Made by a program: the position numbers and the translations under genes | The notes under the pieces: model-generated | What the model was told of the DNA's origin: nothing | What the model saw: only the letters and a program-made list of their open reading frames with translations | Databases searched by the model: none | Shown here: positions 13,634 to 21,686 of the stretch, in pieces | Layout of the letters: every line of letters starts with the position of its first letter | Position numbering within the stretch: the stretch's first letter is position 1 | Assembly: GCA_018701175.1 (NCBI GenBank) | Contig: JABIWF010000009.1 | Span: forward strand, 1 to 33,419 | Length of the DNA: 33,419 nucleotides | Reading direction: 5' to 3' | Source of the DNA: Methanobacteriota archaeon | Lineage (GTDB): Archaea > Thermoplasmatota > Poseidoniia > Poseidoniales > Poseidoniaceae

Positions 13634-14184
13634 AGGCTAAAATGGCAAAACCCAGCAAAGAGCAAAGTTTACTCTTATCGGAAGTTCGAGATTTTGTTCT
13701 TGAAGTCATGTTTGACATGCCGGAGTGGGCGAATGCGAAAGTTGAAGATTTGCGAAGTATCCCTCTAGGTGTTTTAAGGAAAAATGCTACACAGCGACAC
13801 GGAGTCACACGTTGGAAGCGAGGTGTCGATGTTGGTTCGTTGCAACCAAAGGACGTCGAAGTGATTGATCTTCATCCCGAGATGCTCAAGCCTGAATGGA
13901 AGGCCTACTCTGGTTTCGTTTTGCATCATGAATACATCCACGCCCTGGGTTTACGAGAGCACAACACACTTTTTCGCCAATTAGAGTCGGCATGGCCAGG
14001 CAACACAGCAGGTCGACAAGGGCCGTTGTTTACCGAAGCATTACGTAGAGCGAGGGCGGTTTGGTTGTGGTCTTGTACGACTTGCGGCCAAGAATTTCCA
14101 AGGCAAAAGCCCTCGAAAAGAAGATACCGTTGCCGCAAGTGCAACACTGTGCTTATTGACAAGAAAAACCCAGTACTCTTGTAA
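13624..14184 (+). CDS. SprT-like zinc metalloprotease with C-terminal zinc ribbon
   Basis: The 186-residue product carries the gluzincin motif HEYIH (H102, E103, H106). A downstream REHNTLF offers the third ligand (H113), the arrangement of SprT/Spartan proteases. A C-terminal zinc ribbon follows, CTTC (151, 154) and CRKC (170, 173). Spartan proteins in eukaryotes cut DNA-protein crosslinks, and archaeal relatives are presumed to act on nucleic-acid-bound proteins. The frame opens earlier, at 13564, but that region lies inside the thioesterase gene. ATG 13624 (or ATG 13642) gives a natural N-terminus. It overlaps the thioesterase by ten bases. The family call is good; the physiological substrate is not known. 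Confidence 0.82.
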   Translation: MELKAKMAKPSKEQSLLLSEVRDFVLEVMFDMPEWANAKVEDLRSIPLGVLRKNATQRHGVTRWKRGVDVGSLQPKDVEVIDLHPEMLKPEWKAYSGFVLHHEYIHALGLREHNTLFRQLESAWPGNTAGRQGPLFTEALRRARAVWLWSCTTCGQEFPRQKPSKRRYRCRKCNTVLIDKKNPVLL

Positions 14185-14228
14185 CAATACACCACTGATT
14201 TGAAACACGATGGAGAGTTGCGTTAAAC

Positions 14229-16283
14229 ATGAGCCGTTCTTCACAAGTTCAACGCTCATACAGCATTCAGATGGCGGTCATCCTCGGACTTTTTTTGCTG
14301 TCATTCTGTGCTCCATTTTCTCAAGCAAATCTCAATCAATCTCCGGATGGAGGGAAACTGTTCTTATCGTGTATCCAAGATAATGATTGCCAACTTACCT
14401 CGGTAGCAAGCGGTGAAGAAATTGTATCCAACAATGTCTTTGCCTCACCAGCACAACCTGAGACCGTCACTCTTGAATTTGATATGGATCCTCAACAATT
14501 TGAACTGGCACTACTGCCTTCTTTGTTGGATTCAATGGTATTGGATTTGCGTTTTACCGGAGAGTTCTCCGGATACAACAAGCCTGAATTGGATGTTTCA
14601 CTTATCCTTGGCCCATCGGTAACCGAATGGAACTTTGACGCTGATTTTGTTCCTTCCGTTTCCACAACGAGCCCCTACACGCTCGAAGACGAATCGCTCA
14701 ACCTCAACGGTGAGCGCGTACTGTGGCCCGGAGACCCAGTTCGTCTTCGAATGACCTTTGTTCTGGATCGGCCTGGGACTTGGGAATTGCATTTGCGGGG
14801 CTCTTCATTTATGGAACTCGAGATTCCATGGTCCGAAGACATCGACTCTCGTAACTCCGATGAACCTTCAAGCGATTTTGAACCGCGCTCCACTGAGTTT
14901 GAAACCGTCCATTATGGTGCCCTTCTCGAAAACGATAGAGATTGTTGGACGTTCACAATCGAACAGCATGAGGTTCTCAATATCTACTTGCAATGGGAAT
15001 CTGTGCCTATTGAACTCCAACAGAGTCATGGCTTACCCGACCTTATTCAGCCATCAGGTCGGCTTTCTAACGCACCTGAAGTTATAGTGCGTGAAGACGA
15101 CGATTCGACCCGGACGACGTACCGATGGAGGGCTATGCCCGTTGGCGATTACACCTTCTGTTTTGGAGGGACTGCAGGAAAGTTCCAACCCTATACTTGG
15201 ACGGGACAACTGGCGTTTGAAGGCGCCGGGCCAGTTACTCCAGCTGACTTTGATGGTAAGGCGTTTTATCCAGTAGGAAGTGCCGTTTTAGGAGATGAGG
15301 ATTCTCCGCTATCTCTCTCAAAACATTCCTCAGGCTTCCTCTTCATTTCGCTTCTCTTATTTGCTGGCTTTGCTTTTGACGGTCTGAGAAACTCAACTTC
15401 GGCCCTTCTAAGGTTTGGAGCGTTTACTCCCGGGGTCCTCTTTCTCCTCGTTGGAGGCATCTTGCATCCGATGTGGGCATTGGCAGACGAAGTTCAGTCG
15501 GACACAGAAATTCAAATCGACGAATTGATTGAAAATCGACTGCAACAACTGTGGGATGCATCGTATCCCGGAGTTCCAGAACAAGTTCTTGTATCGCACA
15601 CTGGCTCTACATGGGGGATGCTTGATGGTGAGCGTTTAGAACTCCGACTTGTTGTGGAAGAAGCACTTCCTCTTCCGGATGGAAGATGGCAACTCGTTGT
15701 TCCAGAACTCCAAGATTTACGTCTTGATCAAGCCATTTTCTCACAGGTAAGTCGCGGTGGTGCACAAACTACGGATGAGGGTATGCTTGAGCAACAAACT
15801 GTACGCTTCATCCTTCTTGCAGGGCGTTCGTTACTCCTCGATATGTTAATGCTGGAAGCTATGATGATTGTCGATGAGAAACCGAAATCGTCGGTCTTCC
15901 ATGTTGACTTTGACATGGTATCTGTTCCTGCAACTGGCTCCATCTCAGTTCCTGCTTGGGGTACTCGCCCTGCTTCGGTGAGCGAGTACGATTGGCTGTC
16001 GCTTCAAAGTGCCTTGTTCCCGGAGAGAATTTCGGTAAGTTTGTGTGATTGCGACTTTGATTTACTTGATGTCCGCTTTATCTCTTCTCCAGGCTTTGAC
16101 ATGAACGATGTTCCACCCTTCATCACGATTGAGAATGCTTCTGGGCTCATTCCTTACGCAACTCCAGTTGGAGTGCTTGGATTGATGCTGTGTACAGTTT
16201 CGAGCAGGGGTGAATACTCTCGCCGTGTGAAAGCAAAGAAACTCGCTACGGATATGTTCCAAGGGAACACAAAGTGGGATTGA
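14229..16283 (+). CDS. Exported multi-segment membrane protein of unknown function
   Basis: The 684-residue product has a signal sequence (about 12-34, MAVILGLFLLSFCAPF). A large beta-rich extracytoplasmic part follows to about 365, with acidic, Trp-containing segments that resemble pre-peptidase C-terminal (PPC) domains, for example DCWTFTIEQHEVLNIYLQWE and VGDYTFCFGG. Two membrane helices lie at about 368-386 and 395-415. A second soluble part follows (415-635), then a last membrane helix at about 641-658 and a short basic tail. I recognise no full-length family. It follows the SprT-like gene by 44 bases on the same strand and ends three bases from the stop of the convergent TerB-like gene. 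Gene certain, role unknown. Confidence 0.7.
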   Translation: MSRSSQVQRSYSIQMAVILGLFLLSFCAPFSQANLNQSPDGGKLFLSCIQDNDCQLTSVASGEEIVSNNVFASPAQPETVTLEFDMDPQQFELALLPSLLDSMVLDLRFTGEFSGYNKPELDVSLILGPSVTEWNFDADFVPSVSTTSPYTLEDESLNLNGERVLWPGDPVRLRMTFVLDRPGTWELHLRGSSFMELEIPWSEDIDSRNSDEPSSDFEPRSTEFETVHYGALLENDRDCWTFTIEQHEVLNIYLQWESVPIELQQSHGLPDLIQPSGRLSNAPEVIVREDDDSTRTTYRWRAMPVGDYTFCFGGTAGKFQPYTWTGQLAFEGAGPVTPADFDGKAFYPVGSAVLGDEDSPLSLSKHSSGFLFISLLLFAGFAFDGLRNSTSALLRFGAFTPGVLFLLVGGILHPMWALADEVQSDTEIQIDELIENRLQQLWDASYPGVPEQVLVSHTGSTWGMLDGERLELRLVVEEALPLPDGRWQLVVPELQDLRLDQAIFSQVSRGGAQTTDEGMLEQQTVRFILLAGRSLLLDMLMLEAMMIVDEKPKSSVFHVDFDMVSVPATGSISVPAWGTRPASVSEYDWLSLQSALFPERISVSLCDCDFDLLDVRFISSPGFDMNDVPPFITIENASGLIPYATPVGVLGLMLCTVSSRGEYSRRVKAKKLATDMFQGNTKWD

Positions 16284-16286
16284 TCT

Positions 16287-16901
16287 TCACTTCTTTCCTT
16301 TCTTTGCTTTGCTCTTTGCATCTTTGATGACCTTTTCAGAGTCAACACCGGCTTTTTCAGCGGCCTCCTTGAGGCTCTTTTCTTCTTCTTCGGATATTTC
16401 GCCGTCCTTTGAAGCCGACTTGACTGCTGCGTCAATATTCATCTTTGCGGCTTCTTCATCGGTGATACCAAGTGCGTCTTGGAACGATTTGAGTTCCGCA
16501 AGTTCTTCCTCAGTGATGATTCCGTCTTCCCAAGCTGCTTCATAGGATTCGAGGAGGAAGGATTTGTAGGCATCCGGATTGAGTAGTACGTCACGTATCA
16601 GACCATGGTTTGGGCCATCATCGGATTGCGCCATGTCGAGAATAGCGATTGAGCGTCGGACCTCTTTGACTGCCATATCTTTCAAGCCGTGCCCAGCCCA
16701 AACAGCTCCTGCTGCAATAACGGCCGCAGCAAACCATCGCATGACGTCTTGATTAACGAAATCCCAAGGTTCAACCAGATGGAAAATCCCGAGTACAGCC
16801 ATGGCTGCACCGCACATAACTTCGACCCAGTCATTCAAATCTGGTTCGTCTTCGAAAACAGAAAGTCGTTCTTCCACCATGGACTCTACATCATCGGCCA
16901 T
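16287..16901 (-). CDS. TerB-like membrane protein
   Basis: The 204-residue protein has an acidic N-terminus, two membrane helices (about 28-46 and 53-73) and a helical, highly charged soluble part from about 105. The soluble part repeats a loop pattern: WEDGIITEEELAEL and then SKDGEISEEEEKSL, separated by a helix with LGITDEEA. This is the TerB (tellurite-resistance B-like) fold signature, in which DG-x-I-(T/S)-E-E loops may bind metal. The last 15 residues are Lys-rich. TerB-like domains in bacteria associate with membrane stress complexes; here the domain is tethered to the membrane. It is divergent from hel308 and convergent, with three bases between stops, on the preceding membrane protein. 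Confidence 0.65.
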   Translation of the reverse strand: MADDVESMVEERLSVFEDEPDLNDWVEVMCGAAMAVLGIFHLVEPWDFVNQDVMRWFAAAVIAAGAVWAGHGLKDMAVKEVRRSIAILDMAQSDDGPNHGLIRDVLLNPDAYKSFLLESYEAAWEDGIITEEELAELKSFQDALGITDEEAAKMNIDAAVKSASKDGEISEEEEKSLKEAAEKAGVDSEKVIKDAKSKAKKGKK

Positions 16902-16991
16902 GTTTAGGACATGAGAAGAGGGGTCTTATGGGTGTCGGATTGAAACTTTACGAGCGTTGTCCTTTTGGACTGTTGGCGCGACTGGCAGAAT

Positions 16992-19607
16992 ATGGAGGGA
17001 AGTGGACCGGCTGTAATGGGCTTGGATTTGCCATTGGACGCCCTCAAATTCCTCACTCAAACTTGGGGCATTGAGAACCTTCATCCTCCACAGCATGAAG
17101 CAATGCCGAGTGTTCTTTCCGGTTCCAACACATTACTCGCAATACCGACTGCAAGCGGTAAGTCGCTTGTTGCTTACATAGGAATTATCCGCCGTTTACT
17201 CATCGATGAACCAGGTTCGAAAGCAGTCTACATTGTACCTCTCAAAGCGTTGGCGAGTGAAAAGCACGAAGACTTGGTAGCGCTCGGCGGCTCCGTCGGA
17301 TTGACCGTTGGGCTCGGGATTGGGGATGCTTCTGGTGAAGCGAAGAAAATTGATGAATGCGATATTCTTGTATGCACTTCCGAAAAACTCGATTCACTTA
17401 TGCGAAATCGCTCTGAACTCATGGCCAATGTATCGATTGTTGTTGCAGATGAGTTCCATTTGATGAACGACTCAACTCGTGGTCCAACTTTGGAAATTAA
17501 CTTGACACGCCTCCGATATCTACGCCCTAAGGCCCAAATCATCGCACTTTCTGCTACGGTTGGAAATTGCAATGAACTCGCAGAATGGTTGGATGCCAAC
17601 CTCATTCTGTCGTCGTGGAGGCCTGTTGCGTTGGAGTACAGTACTTTCCACGACTTGCATCTTGAACCACGATTGGTTCAAGCATCAGGGATGTCAACAG
17701 AAGCGGATGTACTGCAACCTCCCAGGGACTTAGAGGGGCCCAAATCCCATCCGGCATGGGTTGTGGTGAGTGATGCGATAGACCAAGATGGTCAAGTTCT
17801 GATTTTTGTGGGTACTCGTCGAAGTGCTCAATCAGAAGCATTGAAACTTTCCAAACGTATTGCTAAGCGTTTAGCAAAAGAGGACCCGGACCGATTGAAG
17901 CGACTGGAAACATTTGCTGGTTCACTTGAAGGAAGGAGTCAAACGGCAATGGCTGAACGTTTAGCAGAAGCCATTCGAGGCGGTATCGCTTTCCACCATG
18001 CTGGGCTCACACACGGTCAACGCAAAGCGATTGAGGGTGCATTCAAGGAAGGCCTCTTGGTTGGTTTGACCGCTACTCCAACGCTTGCAGCGGGTGTTAA
18101 TCTACCAGCTCGCCGAGTTCTTGTTCGAGACCTCAAGCGTTGGGATGATGGGATGAGCCGTCCACTTCCTGTGATGGAGGTGCGTCAAATGTTGGGCCGT
18201 GCTGGACGGCCAAAGTACGATAGTTTTGGTGAAGCATGGGTATTGTGTAAGGGGACAGATGGATGGGGGATTGCTGATGATGTCAGCGAGAGATATTTCT
18301 TCGGACCTGTCGAATCCATTTCATCCAAACTTGCAAGTGAACCGGCGCTACGTACGCACTTACTTGCTTCTATTGCTACCGGTGGCTTCCGTCACAGAGG
18401 CGAGATTGGTGACTTCTTTTCTGCAACCTTCCTTGGTTCGACTATGTCGTCGATGCAATTGAACGAGCGTCTCGATGAGATGCTGAACTGGCTTGTCGAA
18501 GAGCGTTTTATTCGTAAAAAAGGCGCAGACGAAGCGTATGCCAAGCGGCGAGCAGACGCAAAAGCAAACCAAGATGAAGATGAGGATTGGGACGATGAGA
18601 TGCCAATTTGGGCTACCATTGCTCAAACGACCGGAGGAGTTCAACTCCGTTCAGGTTCCCAGGAAGCACCTCCTCATGCAAGAGCATCAACTGCCTTCAC
18701 GGAGGCTTCTCTTGGATTTACCTCCGCTACCAATTTGGCGCATGTGGGGGGTTGGTCCGCACCGACTGCTAACGATCATGCATCCATGGAATATGAAGCG
18801 ACGTTGATGGGTGAGCGAATTACGCAACTCTACCTCGACCCTCTATCGGCTTCGATTCTTCGTACCGGGCTAAGGCGGGCTGTACGACGTAGCGTCCGAC
18901 AGACTGGCGAAGTTTCGGATTTCGGGCTCATGCATCTTGCCTCATCCACTCCAGATTTCATTCCTCTCTGGGCTAAAAATTCGGAAATGGAACGCAGTTC
19001 GCCGCTCTGGCTCAAAACCAATTCGGTTGAAGATGAGTTACTTATTGACGACACCCTTGAAGAACGATTGCTCGGAAAGGTAAAGTCGGCATGGATGCTT
19101 GAAATGTGGATACAAGAAGACACGCTTCGCTCTATTGAAAGCGAACTCGATGTGAGTCCGGGCGATGTTAATCACCGTGTCGACCTTATGGGTTGGCTTC
19201 TTGCTGCAGGTCAACAAGTCCTTCTGACCGACGATGTGTTTTCTGAAGAGCACCTCCCCGTTATCAGCAATATCGCCACAACCATCGATATGCTCAAGCA
19301 ACGTATTCGTCACGGTTGCAAGAGAGATTTGCTTCAATTGGTGAACATCAAGCATGTGGGTCGGTCACGAGCCCGTGAATTGGCAGGCATGGGCATTCGG
19401 ACACCGAAAGATGTTCTTTCGATGAACCGTTCAACTCGGAACACCCTTCTTTCGAAACGTGGATGGGGGCCGTTGCTTTTGGATAAAATCAACGCCGAAG
19501 TGGAGAAAGTACTGCGTCGACAAAGTACAGCGAGTGCTGAAAGGAGTCTTCCAAAACAGCGCGATGATGACATCCCACTGTCCGATGAATCTTCATCGGA
19601 TAATTGA
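16992..19607 (+). CDS. hel308: Hel308-family superfamily 2 DNA helicase
   Basis: This is a 3'-5' DNA helicase acting at stalled replication forks (Ski2-like). From ATG 16992: Q-motif region PPQHEAM, Walker A IPTASGKS (51-58), motif II DEFH (153-156), motif III SAT (187-189), motif IV FVGTRRSAQ, FHHAGL, motif V TLAAGVNLPA and motif VI QMLGRAGR (399-406). The winged helix and ratchet follow, then a C-terminal helix-hairpin-helix region (about 778-850, VGRSRARELAGMGI). At 871 residues it is longer than typical Hel308 (about 700-720). Part of the excess is an Asp/Glu-rich stretch at about 523-540 and the linker after it. An in-frame TTG exists at 16965, but the ATG gives the natural start. Motif II is DEFH rather than the more usual DEIH. 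cgi121 follows 25 bases downstream. Confidence 0.92.
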   Translation: MEGSGPAVMGLDLPLDALKFLTQTWGIENLHPPQHEAMPSVLSGSNTLLAIPTASGKSLVAYIGIIRRLLIDEPGSKAVYIVPLKALASEKHEDLVALGGSVGLTVGLGIGDASGEAKKIDECDILVCTSEKLDSLMRNRSELMANVSIVVADEFHLMNDSTRGPTLEINLTRLRYLRPKAQIIALSATVGNCNELAEWLDANLILSSWRPVALEYSTFHDLHLEPRLVQASGMSTEADVLQPPRDLEGPKSHPAWVVVSDAIDQDGQVLIFVGTRRSAQSEALKLSKRIAKRLAKEDPDRLKRLETFAGSLEGRSQTAMAERLAEAIRGGIAFHHAGLTHGQRKAIEGAFKEGLLVGLTATPTLAAGVNLPARRVLVRDLKRWDDGMSRPLPVMEVRQMLGRAGRPKYDSFGEAWVLCKGTDGWGIADDVSERYFFGPVESISSKLASEPALRTHLLASIATGGFRHRGEIGDFFSATFLGSTMSSMQLNERLDEMLNWLVEERFIRKKGADEAYAKRRADAKANQDEDEDWDDEMPIWATIAQTTGGVQLRSGSQEAPPHARASTAFTEASLGFTSATNLAHVGGWSAPTANDHASMEYEATLMGERITQLYLDPLSASILRTGLRRAVRRSVRQTGEVSDFGLMHLASSTPDFIPLWAKNSEMERSSPLWLKTNSVEDELLIDDTLEERLLGKVKSAWMLEMWIQEDTLRSIESELDVSPGDVNHRVDLMGWLLAAGQQVLLTDDVFSEEHLPVISNIATTIDMLKQRIRHGCKRDLLQLVNIKHVGRSRARELAGMGIRTPKDVLSMNRSTRNTLLSKRGWGPLLLDKINAEVEKVLRRQSTASAERSLPKQRDDDIPLSDESSSDN

Positions 19608-19632
19608 AAGAGAATCTCCTCTTGGAATCACC

Positions 19633-20190
19633 ATGGCACAACCTCCATTCCCTTGCTTTGCATGGAACAGTGAATCACCAGTTCAGGCAAAGGAGGTACT
19701 TACTCGCTTTCTTGAAGTGCGTCCTAACGCAGATTGGGTCTTAATTGGGCAGGACTGCATTCAATCAGAATCTCAACTCTGGACTGCGTGGAATTGTGCT
19801 TCTCGAAGATGGTTGCGTTCGACAGCACTTGCCCGTTCATTGGATGCCGAGTTCTTACGTTACCTCAGTGGAACTCACCATGTCTCTGAGGCATTCAAAC
19901 GTGCTGGCGTTCGTAACAAGGACACTTCGGGATATCTTCTCCAGCTCCCTCAAGCAGACAGCACCGACGAGGCGCACTCGGACTGCGTCCCTATTCATCA
20001 TGATTTTTCTACTTCCGAATCGATGGCACAGTCTCTTCTATCTGACCTTGGTTTTCAATCTGTGCCTATGGAATATTCGCTTTCGAAAGAAGGTGCATCT
20101 CGACTTGGAATGAAGTTTGAATCGGAACACGAGGCTCTGACGGACTCTTCTCTCATCGCCCATATCGTTTCTGCTGAATTTCCATCGTAA
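19633..20190 (+). CDS. cgi121: KEOPS complex subunit Cgi121
   Basis: Cgi121 binds the Bud32 kinase and tRNA in the KEOPS complex, which makes N6-threonylcarbamoyl-adenosine (t6A) in tRNA. The 185-residue protein shows the family core: an alternating N-terminal strand region with WVLIGQDCI, the helix WTAWNCASRRWLR, then STALARSLDAEFLRYLSGTHHVSEAFKRAGV and a hydrophobic strand YLLQLP. The helix with the Leu-(x)2-Leu-Ser-Gly-Thr sequence is the most diagnostic part. The same frame opens inside hel308 at 19459, but ATG 19633, after the hel308 stop, gives the normal Cgi121 N-terminus. The C-terminal 60 residues exceed the usual family length (about 150). It lies 25 bases after hel308, so the two are probably one transcript. 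Confidence 0.75.
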   Translation: MAQPPFPCFAWNSESPVQAKEVLTRFLEVRPNADWVLIGQDCIQSESQLWTAWNCASRRWLRSTALARSLDAEFLRYLSGTHHVSEAFKRAGVRNKDTSGYLLQLPQADSTDEAHSDCVPIHHDFSTSESMAQSLLSDLGFQSVPMEYSLSKEGASRLGMKFESEHEALTDSSLIAHIVSAEFPS

Positions 20191-20241
20191 TCAAATCGAA
20201 ACGGAGTAGACTTCAAACACCTTCGCATACTGCAATGTATC

Positions 20242-21684
20242 ATGGTGATGAGCGCAAGTCCCAACGATGAGCATAAGCCGAGTACTGGTCGATATCTGAA
20301 CCAATCAAAAATCCAGTCGGCTCTCGACCATGCTCAAGACCTCGGAGCGTCTTATGCCGAGGTACGACTGATGGCAATCACAGACTCCAGTGTTGCTCTA
20401 CGAGATGCAAAACTTGAGCGTGCAATACCAGGTCAAGAAGTCGGTGTAACCCTCCGCATCCTCGCAGACGGGGCATGGGGTGTGCATTCCACCACTGACT
20501 TGGTTTCTTTACCTTCGCAAATAGAGTCAACAGTTCGACTGGCAAAAGCGGTCGCCGCTCGTCGCTCGTCGAAAGACAAGCCTGTACAGTTAGCCGAAGT
20601 CCCTATCTTTGAAGATGAAATACACTGGAAATCGAAAAAGGACGTTCGTCACACCGATCTTCAGACGAAGATAGAGCATCTTCGAACTCTTCACGATAGC
20701 GCTGCAGACGATGACCGTATCATCTCAGTAACCTGCGGTTGGAGCGATGAACATCTGCACACTGAATTGATGACCAGTGAAGGGATGAATCGAACTTGGT
20801 CGTTCCAACGCTCATTGATTAATGCAAGCGTCACTGGCCGTGATGGAGGCGAAGTAGTCTCCTATAGAACGAGACATGGCGGTGAAGGTGGGCTGGAAGT
20901 TATCGAAGCCTGTGACCTTGGCCAACTGGGTGAGGTTGCACGAATTGCGACCCTTCGCTTGCTGAAGGCAGAACGTGCACCTTCGGGTAAGATGCCGCTG
21001 ATTGCTGATCGTGATTTGACCGGCGTCTACATCCATGAAGCGCTTGGACACCCCTGTGAGGCTGACCTTGTAGCAGCAGGCGATTCATGCCTTGACGGCA
21101 AACTCGGCCAGACCATTGGTAATGACATCGTTACTGTAGTCGATGATCCGACTATTCGAGGCGGTTATGGGGCGCATCCGATTGATGATGAAGGTCTCAA
21201 CACTCGCGAGAAGTGTCTCATCAAGAATGGAGTTCTAACTGAATATCTAAATCATCGGGAGACAGCTCACCACTTTGGACTTGCTCCAAATGCTGGTGCA
21301 AGGGCTCAAGACGGCCTTCACCATCCATTGGTCCGCATGTCGAACACACTCATTCAAGGTGGAACGCACAACGATATGGACGAATTGATGGAAGACATCG
21401 AATACGGAGTTTACGCTTGCGGTTCACGAGGTGGTCAAGTGGATACGGGTCGAGGTTCATTCCAATTCGCTGCCCAAGAGGCTTGGCTTATCGAAAACGG
21501 TGAACTAACACGTCCTCTCAAAGATGTAAGTGTGAGCGGCTTAACGCTTCAAATTCTGAAAGATGTTGACGGTCTCACCCGAGATGCTCAACTTGCAGCC
21601 CCTGGTTTCTGCGGTAAAGGGCAAACTGTACCGGTTGGCGACGGTGGTCCAATTATGCGAATTTCTCAAGCGTTGGTGGGCTGA
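20242..21684 (+). CDS. tldD: TldD metalloprotease subunit
   Basis: TldD is the catalytic half of the TldD/TldE protease, which degrades unfolded or small peptides and matures peptide antibiotics in bacteria. The 480-residue protein has the TldD zinc motif HEALGH (H265, E266, H270) in VYIHEALGHPCEADL. Other conserved parts are IPGQEVGVTLRILADGAWG at the N-terminus, GGYGAHPIDDEG, and CGSRGGQVDTGRGSFQF near the C-terminus. ATG 20242 and ATG 20248 (after GTG) are both possible starts. The partner gene follows after two bases, so the two subunits should be made together. It lies 51 bases behind cgi121. Confidence 0.93.
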   Translation: MVMSASPNDEHKPSTGRYLNQSKIQSALDHAQDLGASYAEVRLMAITDSSVALRDAKLERAIPGQEVGVTLRILADGAWGVHSTTDLVSLPSQIESTVRLAKAVAARRSSKDKPVQLAEVPIFEDEIHWKSKKDVRHTDLQTKIEHLRTLHDSAADDDRIISVTCGWSDEHLHTELMTSEGMNRTWSFQRSLINASVTGRDGGEVVSYRTRHGGEGGLEVIEACDLGQLGEVARIATLRLLKAERAPSGKMPLIADRDLTGVYIHEALGHPCEADLVAAGDSCLDGKLGQTIGNDIVTVVDDPTIRGGYGAHPIDDEGLNTREKCLIKNGVLTEYLNHRETAHHFGLAPNAGARAQDGLHHPLVRMSNTLIQGGTHNDMDELMEDIEYGVYACGSRGGQVDTGRGSFQFAAQEAWLIENGELTRPLKDVSVSGLTLQILKDVDGLTRDAQLAAPGFCGKGQTVPVGDGGPIMRISQALVG

Positions 21685-21686
21685 AT

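Noticed and set aside
19459-19632. Upstream extension of Cgi121 into hel308
   Set aside because: It would overlap the hel308 C-terminus by about 150 bases; the family N-terminus is reached from ATG 19633.
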